From assembly GCA_032164245.1 (NCBI GenBank), contig JAVMKO010000001.1, positions 292,875,041 through 292,939,040 of the forward strand: 64,000 bases of DNA. Reading direction: 5' to 3'. Shown piece by piece: positions 10,857-25,800 of the stretch. The stretch is from Sternotherus odoratus (lineage: Eukaryota; Chordata; Testudines; Kinosternidae). Under the pieces are notes generated by a model that did not search any database, was not told where the DNA came from, and saw nothing but the letters and a program-made list of their open reading frames with translations. The position numbers and the translations under genes were made by a program. The first letter of the stretch is position 1; each line of letters starts with the position of its first letter.

Positions 10857-13800
10857 CTAAGGAAGAGACAGTGACATTATATTAGACACCACTTAGAGCT
10901 TACACAGCAATGCTTTACTGATCATGAGGAAGCACAGCAATGCTTCTGGGAAGTGCATGGCTGATACTTGGAAATCCAAAGAGATTACCTTGCCTGCTCT
11001 TCTTGCTTCCATGAAGGATATAACCTACTGGACGTGCTGTATTTTCCATTGATCTCTCATTCGCCTTTAAGAGATTTTCCTCACATTTCACACACCAACA
11101 AGCATAATGGCTCAGTATGGCTGACAGGAGCCCCAAGTTATTTATCTTCCTGTAGCCCCTACAAAAGTTTAACACCTCCTTTTCCCTCTCCTCCACAAAA
11201 ACGATTAACTTTAAAGGGACACTGTCAGGTTAAAAATATATTTTAAAGAAGTTTCCTCACCTTTGTTACTAACATCTTAGATTATAAACTCTGATTTTTT
11301 AAAAAAATTGTTATTTTCTCTCTTCCTATTGCTTGCTTACTTTCTGCATTTCTCTATGTTGCACAGTTTAGTGACTTTCACTTTATGGTTCTTGCGTATT
11401 AACACGGTGATGCACTATCTGGGGAGCGGATAAGGGAATGTATTTGTTTTAAAAATGCTATAGACAGTGGGATTAAAAAGAAATGGAAACATTTCTATGG
11501 TTTCTCGACAGAGGGCCAAATGTGAGCTGTCAGTGCCCCCCTTCAATGGCTTGAGTTATTAGCTTCTTTAGGAAGATGGCTTAGTGCTAGTGTGTGTTAG
11601 TATCACATCCAGGTAGCGATGGACAACTGCTTAGAAGACACAGCACCAAAGATTTTACTATGGACAGCAACCCTGTAAGTGGGTGGAGAATCTGCTAGAT
11701 GGGGGTTTATTAGGTCTTTCCCATCTCGAATTTCTAGGATTCTCAAAAATCCACTTGTTCTCCTTTCAGGGGTGCTGGAACAATTTGTATAGTGGGGGTG
11801 CTGGGAGCCGCTGAACCAAACTAAACTCTGTATATAATGGAAACCACTTCAAGCCAGGGGGTGCAGTAGAACCCCTAGTTCAAAGTATTTGCTCTCTGAA
11901 TGTTACACTTACAATATTTGGTCTCCACGTGCTACACTTTGTCCTCTTCATTATTAGTAATAAACTCTGTGACAAAGCTCCGACCTTGTCTTGGTGGGTC
12001 CTCGCTTCCTGGCAGATTTTGCTAGCCTCAGAAGCTCACTGTGACCCTCCACGTAGCCCTTCTCTCTCTAGAGGCAATGGTCACAGCCCACTGAGCCCTT
12101 TTTGGCATAAGCCAGCAAAGGAAGGTGAATAGAAGCTACCCTCCCTTGCACAGTCTCTGTTGTCTCCCAGCCTCAGTAATTAACTGGGGTGGTGGGGGTA
12201 GAGAGGAGCCCAGCCTGCCCTCTACTCTGGGCTCCAGCCCAGGGACCCTAATAATATCAGCTATGGTAGCTGACTTTTTTGGAAATAGCATGGGTACAAT
12301 TCCCTGGGCCACTTCCCTACAGCAGTCCCCACTTCCTCAATACCTACTTCACCCTTACCTCAGGGCCTCCTTCCTTGTGTCTGATATGGTTTGTATTGCT
12401 CAGTTTCTCCAAGAGCGCACTTTCCTCCTGCAGCTCCAAACACCCACTAACTCCAGACTAACTGGGAGGCTTTTAACTAGTTTCAACCAGGCCCTGATTG
12501 GCTTCAGGCGTCCCAATCAATCTGTCTTCACTGCCTTCTGGAAAGATCTTAACTGGCCCCGGGTGTCTTAACTGACCTGGAGCAGACGCTATTTGCTTAC
12601 CCTGGTAGTGGATTTGTTTAGCGTGGGGCTAATATATCTGTCTCCCGCTACTTTGCTATAGCAATTGGGCCTTGCCCTGTCACAACTCTAAGAAAACTCT
12701 TTACCCATCTTATTCTTTTCTCACTTGGGAAGCAATGGGCCCCCCCATGTTTTAAACAGAGTTAAAACTCAAATGGATAGTTTTTTTGTAAACATCGTCA
12801 GCTTATACAACATCTCCATCTGCCAAATACCTGCTTATCTCTGTGCACCAGCAACTGTTCATTTAGGTCAGCCTAGGGTAACTGTATCTGGCAATTAACT
12901 GCTGTGGGGCTAGGGAGGACCAGCCACACATCCCAGACTTGTATCTAGTTTAAGAGTGGCTGACTCACTACGAAAGCAACTTTCCCTCTCCTGGAATTGA
13001 CTCCTCCTCATCAATTATTGGGAGTTGTGAAGGCGAGGACTATATAGAACACAGTTTAAAAGAAGGGGATAAATTCATGGAGGTTAAGTCCATTAATGTC
13101 TATTAGCCAGGATGGGTAAGGAATGGTGTCCCTAGCCTCTGTTTGTCAGAGGGGGGTGACGGATGGCAGGAGAGAGATCACTTGATCATTACCTGTTAGG
13201 TTCACTCACTCTGGGGCACCTGGCATTGGCCACCATCAGTCAACAGAATACTGGGCTGGATGAGCCTTTGGTCTGACCCAGTACGGCCATTTTTATGGAG
13301 TGGACCACATCCACCGTGATTAAATTGGTCCTGTCATCACTGGTTCTCCACTTGTGAGGAAACTCCCTTCTCTTCATGTGTCAGTATAATAATACATCTG
13401 TAATTTTCACTCCATGCATCTGAAGAAGTGGGCTTTTTACCCACGAAAGCTTATGCCCAAACAAATCTGTTAGCCTTTAAGGTGCCACCGGACTCCTTGT
13501 TGTTTTTGTGGACACAGACTAACACAGCTACCCCCTGATACTTGACATCATGTAAAAAGTTAGTCTAGTAACAGAGACCCTCGAGGTTTGAAGAAACTCT
13601 TCAGACATAAAATGCATATTCATTTACATTATTTTAAAAAGCAGTATACATTAAAACAGGATTAACGCTGACCACTCTGCGGCCTTCCTCCTTCCCTCAG
13701 CCCCACTATACACACACAGAAAAGCTGAACACTAGCAGAGGGAGGGAGTGTTTTAGCAGCACATAGCTTGGTATAAACTGCACTTCTCTTAACACTGGTT

Positions 13801-16800
13801 GAAGACAGACTTATACTCTAAGCACAGACCAGCCTGTCTGACCTTTCACCCACATAGCTGGGCTGTTTCTCTCAAGCAGGGTTTTGCAGACTTAGTCACA
13901 GCAGTTCACTTGAAATGTCAAGGTGTCCTACGGTTCTTAGCTCTCCCCAAACGCAGATAGTATCAGTGGGGCCTTATCTGTCCGCTCCCCTCCTCAAGAT
14001 GTATTGGTTTTGTGGGGGAAATGGTTCATTTAAGAACAGGTGGATTGATGGCTTATCTTATTTGGTTCTTTATACTTCAGATACAGCAACATAGTCCACT
14101 GAGCACTCCAGTAGTTCTGCATTGGATGAGCCTTGTATGAAAACAATCCAGGAAGAAAAAAACCCCACAGTCCTTTTTCTCACCCCATTTCCCATTTGCT
14201 TGTGCTGCCCTTACCAGGATGTCAACCTCCTATTCTCAGACCTGGCTACGTTTACACCCAGTCCACAGGCAACCCCATTCTAATACTGTTGAGGCACAAT
14301 GCTGTTAATAAGGTTAGATTTGTATTCCACATAGAGATGGGAACAAGATATGTTAGAACCACGGTAAAAGACTAGGGCCAAGATTTTCAAAAATGGATTA
14401 CTAAATAAGTGACCCGATTTGCAGAAGGGCTTAGCAACGCCCAGCTTCGGGCTAGCTATCCAGATTGCACCAATACAAACACAGTGTGGAGCCACACAAT
14501 TTCTGCACACACAGTTGTATGGTTAAAAAAGAAGCTATGTGAACACAAAGTGAATTCTTTTATTGCAACCAGTGAACATAAGAATGGCCATGCTGGGTTA
14601 GACCAATGCTCCATCTAGCCCAATATCCTGTCTTCCGACAGTGGTTGGGGCCAGATGTTTCAGAGGGAATTAACAGAAGAAGGCAATCATTGGGTGATCC
14701 ATCCTCTGTCATCCAGTTCAGGTGTTACAAATTCGATTTTGAGGGCCCTTTAAATCGACTTTGAGGGCATGTATGTGAAGACAGGTACACGTTTAATTCG
14801 ACCTAACATCGTTAAGGTCGAATTAAAGTGGTAGTGAAGACATGCCCTACAAGGCAGCAGGAATGGAGGGAGGGCAGACAGAGACATAGTGTGTGTGTGT
14901 GTGTGAGAGATGGGGAGGGGCAGCTCCTGGGGAGCTGCTGGTCCACCCTGGTTCCAAGCCCCCACCAGCTAGCTTCAACAGGCTGCTCTTCCTGCAAGCA
15001 GTGGACAAAGCAAGCGGGTGCCAAACAACATTAGAAGGGAGCATTGCACAACTTTAAACGAACATGTTCCCTAACTGATTAGCAATGAAATGTTAACCGG
15101 GATGACATTAAGTGAGGAGTTACTGTACTCTGAAGGGGACTAGTGTCGGATAATAATGCTACAGCCCTGCAAAACCCTCTAATGATGTCCTCTTTAAACA
15201 TACTGAAGAACAAAGATTCAAAGGGGTTTAGATTTCCTAAATCTAAATAGAAGTTGGAAGAAACTGATTGCAGGGCTGGCAACAACAGAAACTTAGAAAC
15301 CAGTAGATTAATATGCTTATTGCCTCCCCTATACAGCTTCCTGTCTACTCTATATCCCTCTCAAGGTTGCTCAAAGACCAAATCAGCAGTTTATTCTCCT
15401 CATTCTCTTCCCCCCCACCAAGTGTCTGTGAAACAGCTGAAACATTAATACTGGCTGGAGAAACAGTAACCAGATCGAACTGGCTCTGCGCTAACTCTTT
15501 TGACCTATGCACACGATTAGTAAGCAAGTGATCTTGAAAATCTAAAACGGGAAACATAAGTGGTGCTGATAACTAGCTTTCCCTCTTTCCGTGCACAAAA
15601 CTGCTCTGACTCCAGATTAATTTCTTACCACAAGTTACATATTTGAAAAGCATTAAGTATCTATCTCAAAAATAGCTCATTGGGATGACACCCTACCCCA
15701 CTCCTATGTCAATTAATTTGATCAGATCATACATGTCCTTCAGCTATTATTAAAGAACACATGGCAATCTGGGGTATTAACCCTACTGTCCTGCCCAAAT
15801 TCCAACTTGGACAACTATGTCGTGCTTCCCTAAATTTCTTCTGTAGTTTCAAGTGTATTCACTTCTTGTTCGAAACTGTAATGTTAGTGCGGGTTGTTTG
15901 ACAACTGGCCTGTTTCAAACCTAGAGGTGTCTGCATTTCAGGGGTGGGTATAATGATCTTTTATATATAGTTTATAGATTATTGAAGAAGTGGATTTATA
16001 CTGCAATAATGGCAATGGAGTTTTTTAGGGAATTCTCAAGCCAAGGTTAGGATTCCACATTACTTTATATGTTGTGTTGGCAGCGATATAGGTAACAAAT
16101 AAGTAAGATTTGAGTAGAGGCTTCATGAGAATATTTCTTTTTAAACCTTCTCAAATCTTACCTTATTTGTTCCCTATATCGCCTCTAATTTATATTTATT
16201 TTAAGAAGTGTCAGAATGATCACAGTCCCATTTAATACTCTGCCATTCCACTCCTTATAATGAATTCGACATGCTTCATCTGTGGATCTGGTATGTACAG
16301 AACTTCTATTTCTATTGCATTTACCTTTCTACTTTGGTATCTCCCCTTTCTCAAAATGCTACAACTCCCCAGCCAGCACTCCTGTTGCCTGATGTATTCC
16401 TTTTATGAACTCAAAAGCTGCAAAAAGGCTGGTAATAACGCAACCGGATTAAGGGGGTATATGGTTAGAGTTAACAAAATAATGAATAGTATAGAGAAGG
16501 TAGACTGGGAGCTTCTGTTCTGTCTCTCAGCAAAAAGAAAAAAAACCCCTGCATTCAATGAAACCAAAAGATGGCAAATTCAAAACTGGTGTTTCAAATG
16601 ATGTGTGATTAAACTGTGGAACTCACTGCCACTAGACGAATGAAGCAAGATTCAAAGGAGGCCTGGACATTTTTATTGATAACAAGAATATCCAGAGCTA
16701 TCATAGTGCTAACAAAAATTCTGGAAGGGATATCAAACCTCATGATTCAGCATTTAAGCCAATCTAATTATTAGGGAACAGGACGAGACCTTTATGAGGA

Positions 16801-19800
16801 GCATGTTATCCTACCTTTACCTGCTGTAGGGTTTCTGGAGCCTTCTTCTGAAGTGTTTGGTGTTGGCCACCATTGGAGACAATATACTGGACTACCTAAC
16901 CGTGAGTTTGATCCAGTACAGCAACTCAGAGTCATAAAGCTTAACATCAGAAGGGACCACCAGATCATCTAGTCTGATCTCCTGCATATCACAGGCCACT
17001 AAATACCACCCAGCATCTGCAACATCAAAATGGACAACCCAAGTACTGCAGCCCTTAGGAGACTAAATGATTGTGTGCCAGAGAACAGGAGGAACCAAGG
17101 GGCACCAATATCTGAAGCCCCTGCAATAGCAGGGAACCGATTAAGTGAGATCTATGCAGACGTTCCTAGCAAGTGACTTGTGTCCCAGGTTGTTCCCTGC
17201 ATGTAACCTGGGATCTGGCAGCAGGGGGCTGTATAAATCTGCCTGTTCAAGAAGTCCTTGCATCCCCACTTAATGGAACATTTCTCTTCCCTGCACAAAA
17301 TCCTCACCTCACTGTGCCCAAGTGCGAGGAATCAACTGAGTTTTGCAGGGAGCTCAGCTAATACTGCTCTTTATCAACAGAGACCAATGTAGGATCCTGT
17401 GAGGCTAACTCCAATTTGTTCCCAGAGCTGAGCCTGCTTCATAGCATCTGTGGCATTCCCAGCGGGCCATCAATCCCTCCCCATGTCAAGTTCCAGTGAA
17501 ACAGTATTACTGTGTAAAAACAATGACTGTCATTATAGTTCTCCCTACAAATGTTAACTCTTGTCCATATTCTCTTTGATCTAAATAGCAAGGCCTTCAG
17601 AAATGGATTCCCTTACTTAGATTAGAACTTGTTCTGTAGCTGACAGAGAACATCAGGTATATAGGCTCTGTTTTATAAAAAATATCGAGACTAGCTACAG
17701 AAATCCACCCACTTGGTGTTAAAGGATTTTTAGCTTTCTGCTGTGTTTGCCATTTTTGTGAGCACATTACAACTGACGCAGGTCAATTAAATAATCACAA
17801 ACATACGAACTCATATCTTGTACTTCAGCAACAAATATGGCCTGCTCCCACTGAAGCCAACAGGAATTTTGCCACTGACTTTGCTGGAGCAGGATCTCGA
17901 CCTAAGGCAGAATAGTACACCTTGGTGAGGTTATAAAGGCATAAGAGAATATGATTATCTTGAAATCAGTTATCTGGAATGCCTCATTGCTATTACACAA
18001 TGGACTTTACACTTTTTAGATCTGTTCATTGCTTGGACACAACAGAAATGGCTGACTCAGAAATCACTAGTTGTGCCCAAAGTTCTAAAGTCATTCCATT
18101 ATTATAGCTTTTATGATAGTGATAGTTGTTACAATTACAGTGGGACTTTGATTAGAACCCTGTTTTCGCATACTCAACATTCTGAAAAATCTCTCCTTTG
18201 GGGCTGAAGTCTTCCAGGTTAGAACTCAGCTCCGAACTAAGTTCTTTTTAGAAAGTGAAGCAAGTTTCTTAAATTCTTTGTTAAATTATTAAAGAGTGTA
18301 GAGAAACTTATTTAAAGACTTTTTGCTTAAAAGTAACCCAAAGACCACTGGAAAAACCTTACTCTGCATGCAAATAGACTGTAAAAGTTACCCTGTGATG
18401 CTGGCAGACCACTCATGAATGTGAGTACCAACCTCAGGGCAGACTGTTACATATTAGGGCACAAACCATTCCAGTCAGCCTGACACATGCATCCAACACG
18501 TAGCCCAACACCTAACTGTTAAGTTTGCAACATGTGTGTGTCCTGAAGTGAAAGACATGTCACAAACAGGCCTTCCAACTGACATGTCATCACCTAGGAG
18601 AGGTAGCAGCCTCAGCAGAAAAATATAGTATAAGATGCCACAGGTCTGCTATTCCACATCACAAAAGACATTGGGCTGCACATCAATGGTAATTAACTTG
18701 TGTAAAAACAACGAGGAGTCCTCTGGCACCTTAAAGACTAACAGATTTATTTGGGCATAAGTTTTTGTGGGTAAAAAACCCACTTCTTCAGATGCATGGA
18801 GTAAAAATTAGATACAGGCATAAATATATATTGTCACGTGAAGAGAAGGGTGTTACCTTTCTAGTGGAGAACCAATGTTGAAGGCCAATTCAGTCAGGGT
18901 GGATGTGGTCCACTCCCAATAATTGATGAGAAGGTGTCAATACAAAGAGAAGGAAAATTGCTTTTGTAGTGAGCCAGTCACTCTGAGTCCCTATTCAAGC
19001 ACAAATTGATGGTGTTAAATTTGCAAATGAACTGTAGCTCTGTAGTTTCTCTTTGAAGTCTGTTTTTTGAATTTTTTGTTGTTGGAGGATGGCTACTTTT
19101 AAATCTGTTATTGAATGTCCAGGGAGATTGAAGTGTGTTCCTACTGGCTTTTGTAAGTTACCATTCCGGATGTCTGATTTGTGTCCATTTATCCTTTTAC
19201 GCAGAGATTGTCCGGTTTGGCTAATGTACATTGCTGGCACATGATAGCATATATCACATCCAACTGCTATTACACCATCTGCTCAAGGAACTCCCTGCTA
19301 CAGCATGGGGACAAATATACACAGATACACCCCTAGAGCCCCGACCAGGGGTGTTCTATCTTCTACCCAAGGTCTATAAACCTGGAAATTCTGGACGCCC
19401 CATCACCTTAGGCATTGGCACTCTTACAGCAGGATTATCTGGCTATTTGGACTCTCTCCTCAGACCCTACACTACCAGCACTCCTAACTATCTTTGAGAC
19501 ACCACTGACTTTCTGAGGAAACTATAATGCATTGGTGATCTTTCTGAAAACACCGTCCTGGCCACCATGGATGTAGAATCTCTTTACACCAATATTCCAC
19601 ACAAGGATGGACTACAAGCTGTCAGGAACAGTATCCCTGATGAGGCCATGGCACACCTGGTGTTTGAACTTTGTAACTGTCCTCACCCCCAACCACTTCA
19701 GATTTGGGGACAACATATACCCTCAAGTCAGCGACACTACTCTGGGTACCCGCATGGCCTCACAGTATGCCAACATTTTTATGGCTGACTTAGAACGTTT

Positions 19801-22800
19801 CCTCAGCTCTTGTCCCCTAACACCCCTGCTCTACTTATGCTACATTGATGACATGTTCATCAAAATGGACCCACTGGAGGAGGCCTTTGCATTCCACCTG
19901 GATTTCAACAACTTTCACCCCACCATCAACCAGTCCATACAATAAATCCACTTCTTGGACACTACAGTGCAAATAAGTGATGGTCACACAAACACCATCA
20001 TATACCGGAAATCTACTGACCGCTATATTTATCTACATGCCTCCAGCTTCCATCCAGAACACATCACACGATCCATTGTCTACAGCCTACAATACCCACC
20101 TGGGGAAGTGAGGAAACAGATTGACAGAGCGAGATGGGTACCCAGAAGTCACCTACTACAGGACAAGTCCAACAAGGAAAACAACAGAACACCACTGGCC
20201 ATCATGTACAGCCCCCAGCTAAAATCTCTCCAGCGCATCTTCAGTGAACAACCACCTAACCTGGAAAACAATCCCTCACTCTCACAGGCCTTGGGAAGCA
20301 GGCCAATTGTCGCTTACAGACAGTCCCCCAACCTGAAGCAAACACTCACCAGCAACTACACACCACACCTAAGAAACACTAACCCAGGAACCAATCCCTG
20401 TAACAAACCCTGTTGCCTTTTCTGTCCCTATATCTACTCTAGCAACACCATCAGAGGATCCAAACAAATGAGACACACCATCAGGACATCCACTAATGTG
20501 ATATATGCCATCCTGTGCCAACAATGCCCCTCTGACATGTACATTGGCCAACCGGACAGTCTGTATGTAAAAGGATAAATGGTGAATGGATCAGTCTGAA
20601 GAAGTGGGTTTTTTACCCACAAAAGCTTATGCCCAAATAAATCTGTTAGTCTTTAAGGTGCCACTGGACTCCTGGTTGTTTTTGTGGATACAGACTAACA
20701 TGGCTATCCCTCTGATACTCGATTAACTTGTGTGTTTCTGAGAATATATGGACTATATTATGCTTGTAAAACATGCCACAGATATGTGAATTTCAGAGAG
20801 ATGTACGTTAACTACTGCTGGGTAGGGCACACTATGCCCCTTTTGAGATGTGTCAGATACACATATCTGTACTAATGCAATTTTTTAAGGCACACATTCT
20901 GCCACTGGTACATCTGTGGTGCAGAGATGGCTGCTGGTGCTCTCAGATGAAGAAGTTCCAGTTTTGTTGCTATACATGTGCAGATCTGACTCAAACCCTA
21001 AGAAATGAAAGGCACAGTAAAGATGTTCTCAATTCACATAACATACTGGAAGTTTAAGTATTAGGTTAAGCAGGGTGGTTTAGCTTCATTGTACTTTCGG
21101 GGATAAGCATACGGACAAGGTAGCTACTTTTATAGCTAGCTCGGCACAAAAATATTTACTGTTTAAAATAGGTTAGCACCTCGCAACGAGTACCACACTT
21201 AGTGAAGCATACTGTACCAACATGGCATTTCTCTGAGGAACCTCGGACATCAAAAATTGTGGCTCCCCGACAAAAACAATTTTAACCTCCTGCATAGTTT
21301 CCAGAGCACACACTTGAAACCACACCATGTTTACTCCATTCCTGGCCAGACACCTGTGGCTGTTCAGTTCATGGCCTGAATGTTGGTTGACACCTGCTCT
21401 GGTTTCCTCTTTCTAGGTCTCTGAGCCAATAAAATCACACATGATCTGTGAATACCTGATGCACAGCTTTATTAGTGTACATCTTTAATCCGCAAAACAG
21501 TGAGAGGAAAGAGGCTCATGTATAAAAAGACCATGCTTTGATTTTCCTTTTATAGAAGTGGCAATGGCTTTTCAGGACCCTGCAGACGAACTCAGGATTA
21601 TGCAATGATTGTACGCCAGGGATGCATGTAAAGTGAACAGTCTTATGACCATTTTATTCAAATCTTGAGCCTCAGGCTGTTTAAATGTCAAAGAATTCTG
21701 GATAACAGAGAACTTTGAAAACATGTCCCTGGTACAGTGAGTTTGTTTGGCAGCTGATTTTATTCCTGCATTAATAACAGTGTGAAAACAGTTCTAGACT
21801 GCACAATTACATGTTCAGAAAAGTGACATTGCGCCTACTTTTGGTGCCTGTGCAGTAGAAGGTTTGTGTGAAGCCATGAGGCTTGATGTGTGTTATGCCT
21901 TCTAAATTCAGATGGATTAAAATCATCGGCATGGACTGTTGAGCAACGCTTTCTTTCTGGGCATCCTTTCTCTTGGCAACAAGGGAAAGAATTTTAACAT
22001 TTCGCTCCACTACACTATGATGACAATTTTGACAGATACAAGTTTCCTAGCCCAGGTTCTCTAAATATCTTGAGAATAGGCAAATAAGTCCCTAGTTGTA
22101 GAGAAGTGGGGGCAGGAAGTGGTAATTGGTATGGAAGCAATACACTAGGAATAATCGTAAAAGAGGCAAGAAAGGCTGATTGTATTATTGCTAAGGAGTT
22201 CCATCCTTGTAATGAATAGGAATCTAATATCTGGAGTGTCTGGCAAGAGACACAAGATCCTGTACCATGATATAAGGGATCTACTTCTAAGTTGCTTTGA
22301 TGGTAAATTGGCTTAGAATATGAAGAGAAAAGATATATCCTGGGCAGAATACTGTTTCAGTATAAATTACCCATCCTGTTGGGATATTCTTGGAAGCAAG
22401 AACAACAAATCTTGATAGTTTAAAAATAACAAAGCTTATTTAACGGTCTGACTTTTAAAATAGGTTTTCAATAAGTTCTCATGTTGATGTGGTGATCAGT
22501 TAACTATGAAAGGAAGAGAACTTCAGTTTGGATTTCAAAGCTCAGATCCTATTCTGGAATCTCCTTACTTTTTATTATTTTATCACAATAGCATCAAAAA
22601 AGCCACAGTGTGGTAGGTGCTGCCCAAGCATACAGGAATGCATGATTCCCATCTGGAAAAGTTTACGATCCAACATAAGAGAAGATGGAGCAAGTGAATG
22701 CAAGAAAGAAAAGCAGGGAAGGGAAGTCAAGAATAAATGTGTGTGTGATTATGCAGACTGGATGCACAACTTAATGGTTCTGAGTCATTTAAAAAGTAGT

Positions 22801-25800
22801 TAAATGTTTAAAGTAAATAAATATCAGGTAACACTGGCTGTTGCTAAACTTTCAGGTCATCAGAAATGGTCTTGAGAAAGGATTTGAAGGAGACCACATG
22901 ACACAGATCAGTTCATACTATGTAAAGGCAGAGTGGAAGAAGGTATGGAGATGCAGAAGTTGACAAATGGGTGTGTGTGTGTGTCAAAGCTGGCATTGTC
23001 GGTGGATCAGAGGGGCAGAGAATGAACTGGTAAGAAAAGACCAGAAAAAAATGGAGAAGACTTGGGAGGGGCCTTGACGACTGGAAGCTGGAGCTTGATG
23101 TGGTGAAAATTTGAATTTAGTGGTTTTTTAATTTTTACATGGCTCAGTAAAATTCAGACACCTGGCCTGTGATGCCAGACTTCAGGCTGAAGCCAGCCTC
23201 CACTCAGTAAAGATCACAAACCTGTCCTTGAACAGAGACTCTTCCTAAAGTGCCTTTGCCTCCTTCCACTTTGACAGTCTAGTCCCTCTACCTGCTCATC
23301 TACTCTCTTGCATTATCATCATTTTGGGCAGGAAAGCAAAAAACAAGAGATTGGAGGGGAGAGGGGAGGAAGGGGGAATGGCTCAATCAGGGGAACTGAA
23401 GGTGGCAGAGACACTTGAGAGGCTGGGTAGGGGGTGTTTGCCAGCTGCCATGTGAGAGAAGGGGTGTGTGTGTGTGTTGATCTTCAGTAGAAAGTCACAC
23501 CTTGTAGCTTAGATTTGTGCCTCTGATGAATTCTGAAAAAAACCTAAAACAAAGCTAGAGCTCAAAACTGACATTCCTAATATCCTCCTACTAATCAAGA
23601 ACACACAAAAATCCCATTGTTTCAAGCTCTGCAGTTCACCTTTATATGAATTCAACCTACATTTAGAAAAAAAGTATTAATTCGATCTGTACAACATGCC
23701 ACATACTGTAAAAGTCCACGCTATCACCAAAGTATCACTTATGGAATTAATTATACCTTGACAGTCACTCTTCAGATTGTGTTATTGGTTTTAACCATAC
23801 TGGTCACAGGTTCTGAACTTGCATTGTAATACCTATACTGTTAACTGCAAGGATCTTTATGTTTAAGGGGCCAAATTTGCTCCCACTGTAGTAAATGGCA
23901 AAGCTTTTGTAGACATTAGGGAGAAGGACTGTGTCAGAACTTTGAAAATCTGAAAAAAATACTAATCTTTTTTCTCCTTATTTACAAACTTCAACCAATA
24001 TTCTATGGCAGTGGTCGGCAAGGTCGGCGCGCGGGACCGCAGGGCAAGTACTCTTAGCAGGCCCCGCTGCTTTATTTACCTGCTGGCTCGCTGTGCGCCG
24101 CTTCCCACGGCCCCCACTGGCTGCGGTTCGTCATCCTGGTCCAATGGGGCCTGCGGGAAGTGGCGCGTGGCAAGCCGGCAGGTAAATAAAGCAGCGGGGC
24201 CAGCTAAGGGTACTTACCCTGCGGTCCCGCGTGCTGATGTTGCCGACCGCTGTTCTATGGTGTAAAACAGACATCCTCCCTTGTTACAGAAGCTAATTTT
24301 GTCATTGGTTTACATATCTTATAGTCATGTTTTCGTTTTGCTAAATTCTAGTGGAGGAAGGAGAAGGATGGTCTTGTGGTTAAGGCACTGGATCCAGGAT
24401 AACTGGGTTCAATTCCCAGCTCCGCCACAGACTTTCTATGTGATCCCTTGCAAATCACTTTCTCTCTGTCTCCATCCCCAATCTGTAAAATGGGTACAAT
24501 ACTTCTTTTCTGCAACCCTTTTGTCTGTCTTGTCTATTTAGATTGTAAGCTCTCTGGAGCAGGGACCCTCTGTTACTAAGTGCTTAGATAGCATATAGCA
24601 CAATTGGGTGAGGCCTGCATGCTTAATGTAATATAGAAATACTACTGTTAATGGTAATAATAAAACACCCCTGGGAATTAACCTTGTTTAAAGTGAGAAC
24701 AATTACTAATTCAACATTATTTGGTTAACACCCTTCCTTATTATTGATTACTCATTTCTATAATGGTAGTGGCTGAAAGGACTCATTCAGGCTTGAGTTT
24801 CTATGTTCTAACTTTAACTACTCATTTAATAGCTGAATAAAGAGGAGATTCAAACAGTATTTTATTATTTATGAAGCCAAAGGATCTCTCTCTATGTAAT
24901 GGTAAATCACCAAGGGCATTTCCCTGAGGAATTTACTGTCTAAAGGTCTGATCCCGTGAAGGAAGGAATTCCCTCAGCCCTCACCGATTTGCACTGATGT
25001 TGCAGGTATTCAGCACTTTCCAGGGGTGCTCAGCATTAACCACTCATTCTTTCCCAGTGAATTGTGGGAGAACTTGTTTGTCCATCTGGGCACACAGTGG
25101 GATTTGTAGGAAGGCACTGGAGAACCACCAGCATTCAAATGATTTAGCTTGTGTCCTCACTGCAAAATGGTGGCTTACGAGTAGGAGGGAAAGCTGCATC
25201 CCCAGCTGAGCCAGCCAGCCTGAGTTTAAAGCAACATCAAACTGTGATGAGAGATCGTATATGTGGCCAGGAGGCAGGTTAGGGGCAACATCCGAGTAGA
25301 GAGCAGTTCTTCATGAGACAGAACTGGATCAGGGATGGATTCTGAGCAGAATATCATTAAGATTCTTCCAGGTTTCAGCCAGAATATACATACACAACAC
25401 AAAAAGTAATCTTGATAAACAAAAAGGGAAATTCATGCCCACTCATTACAATCAAGCTCTAAGTTTGAGTCCTTGAAACATCCTATAACTGAGAGGCTCC
25501 TTTGATATATTAAGATCAGGAATGAGTTACTTTGGAGAGTAAAAAGAGTGCTTAGCTGAATGCAAACAGCTTGCATTCAAGTCATTCATTAATTACAGAA
25601 ATAGAAAGTCAAATCAAAGGATACCAGAGACAAAAAACTTCTGAAAGCTCCAGAGAAGGAGAATTTTTAATTACTTCAGGGAAACAATGTTTGTAACACT
25701 GGTAAAGAGAATTTTACTCCTAAAAATGACACACCGTTTGGCTAATACATAGGGAGCAAAACTCAGAAAAAATAAATACTCAAATCAGTAGTCGCAGGTG

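Noticed and set aside
21807..22010. Minus-strand 67-codon open frame as a C2CD3 or other exon
   Set aside because: No acceptor/donor pair in phase and no recognisable family.
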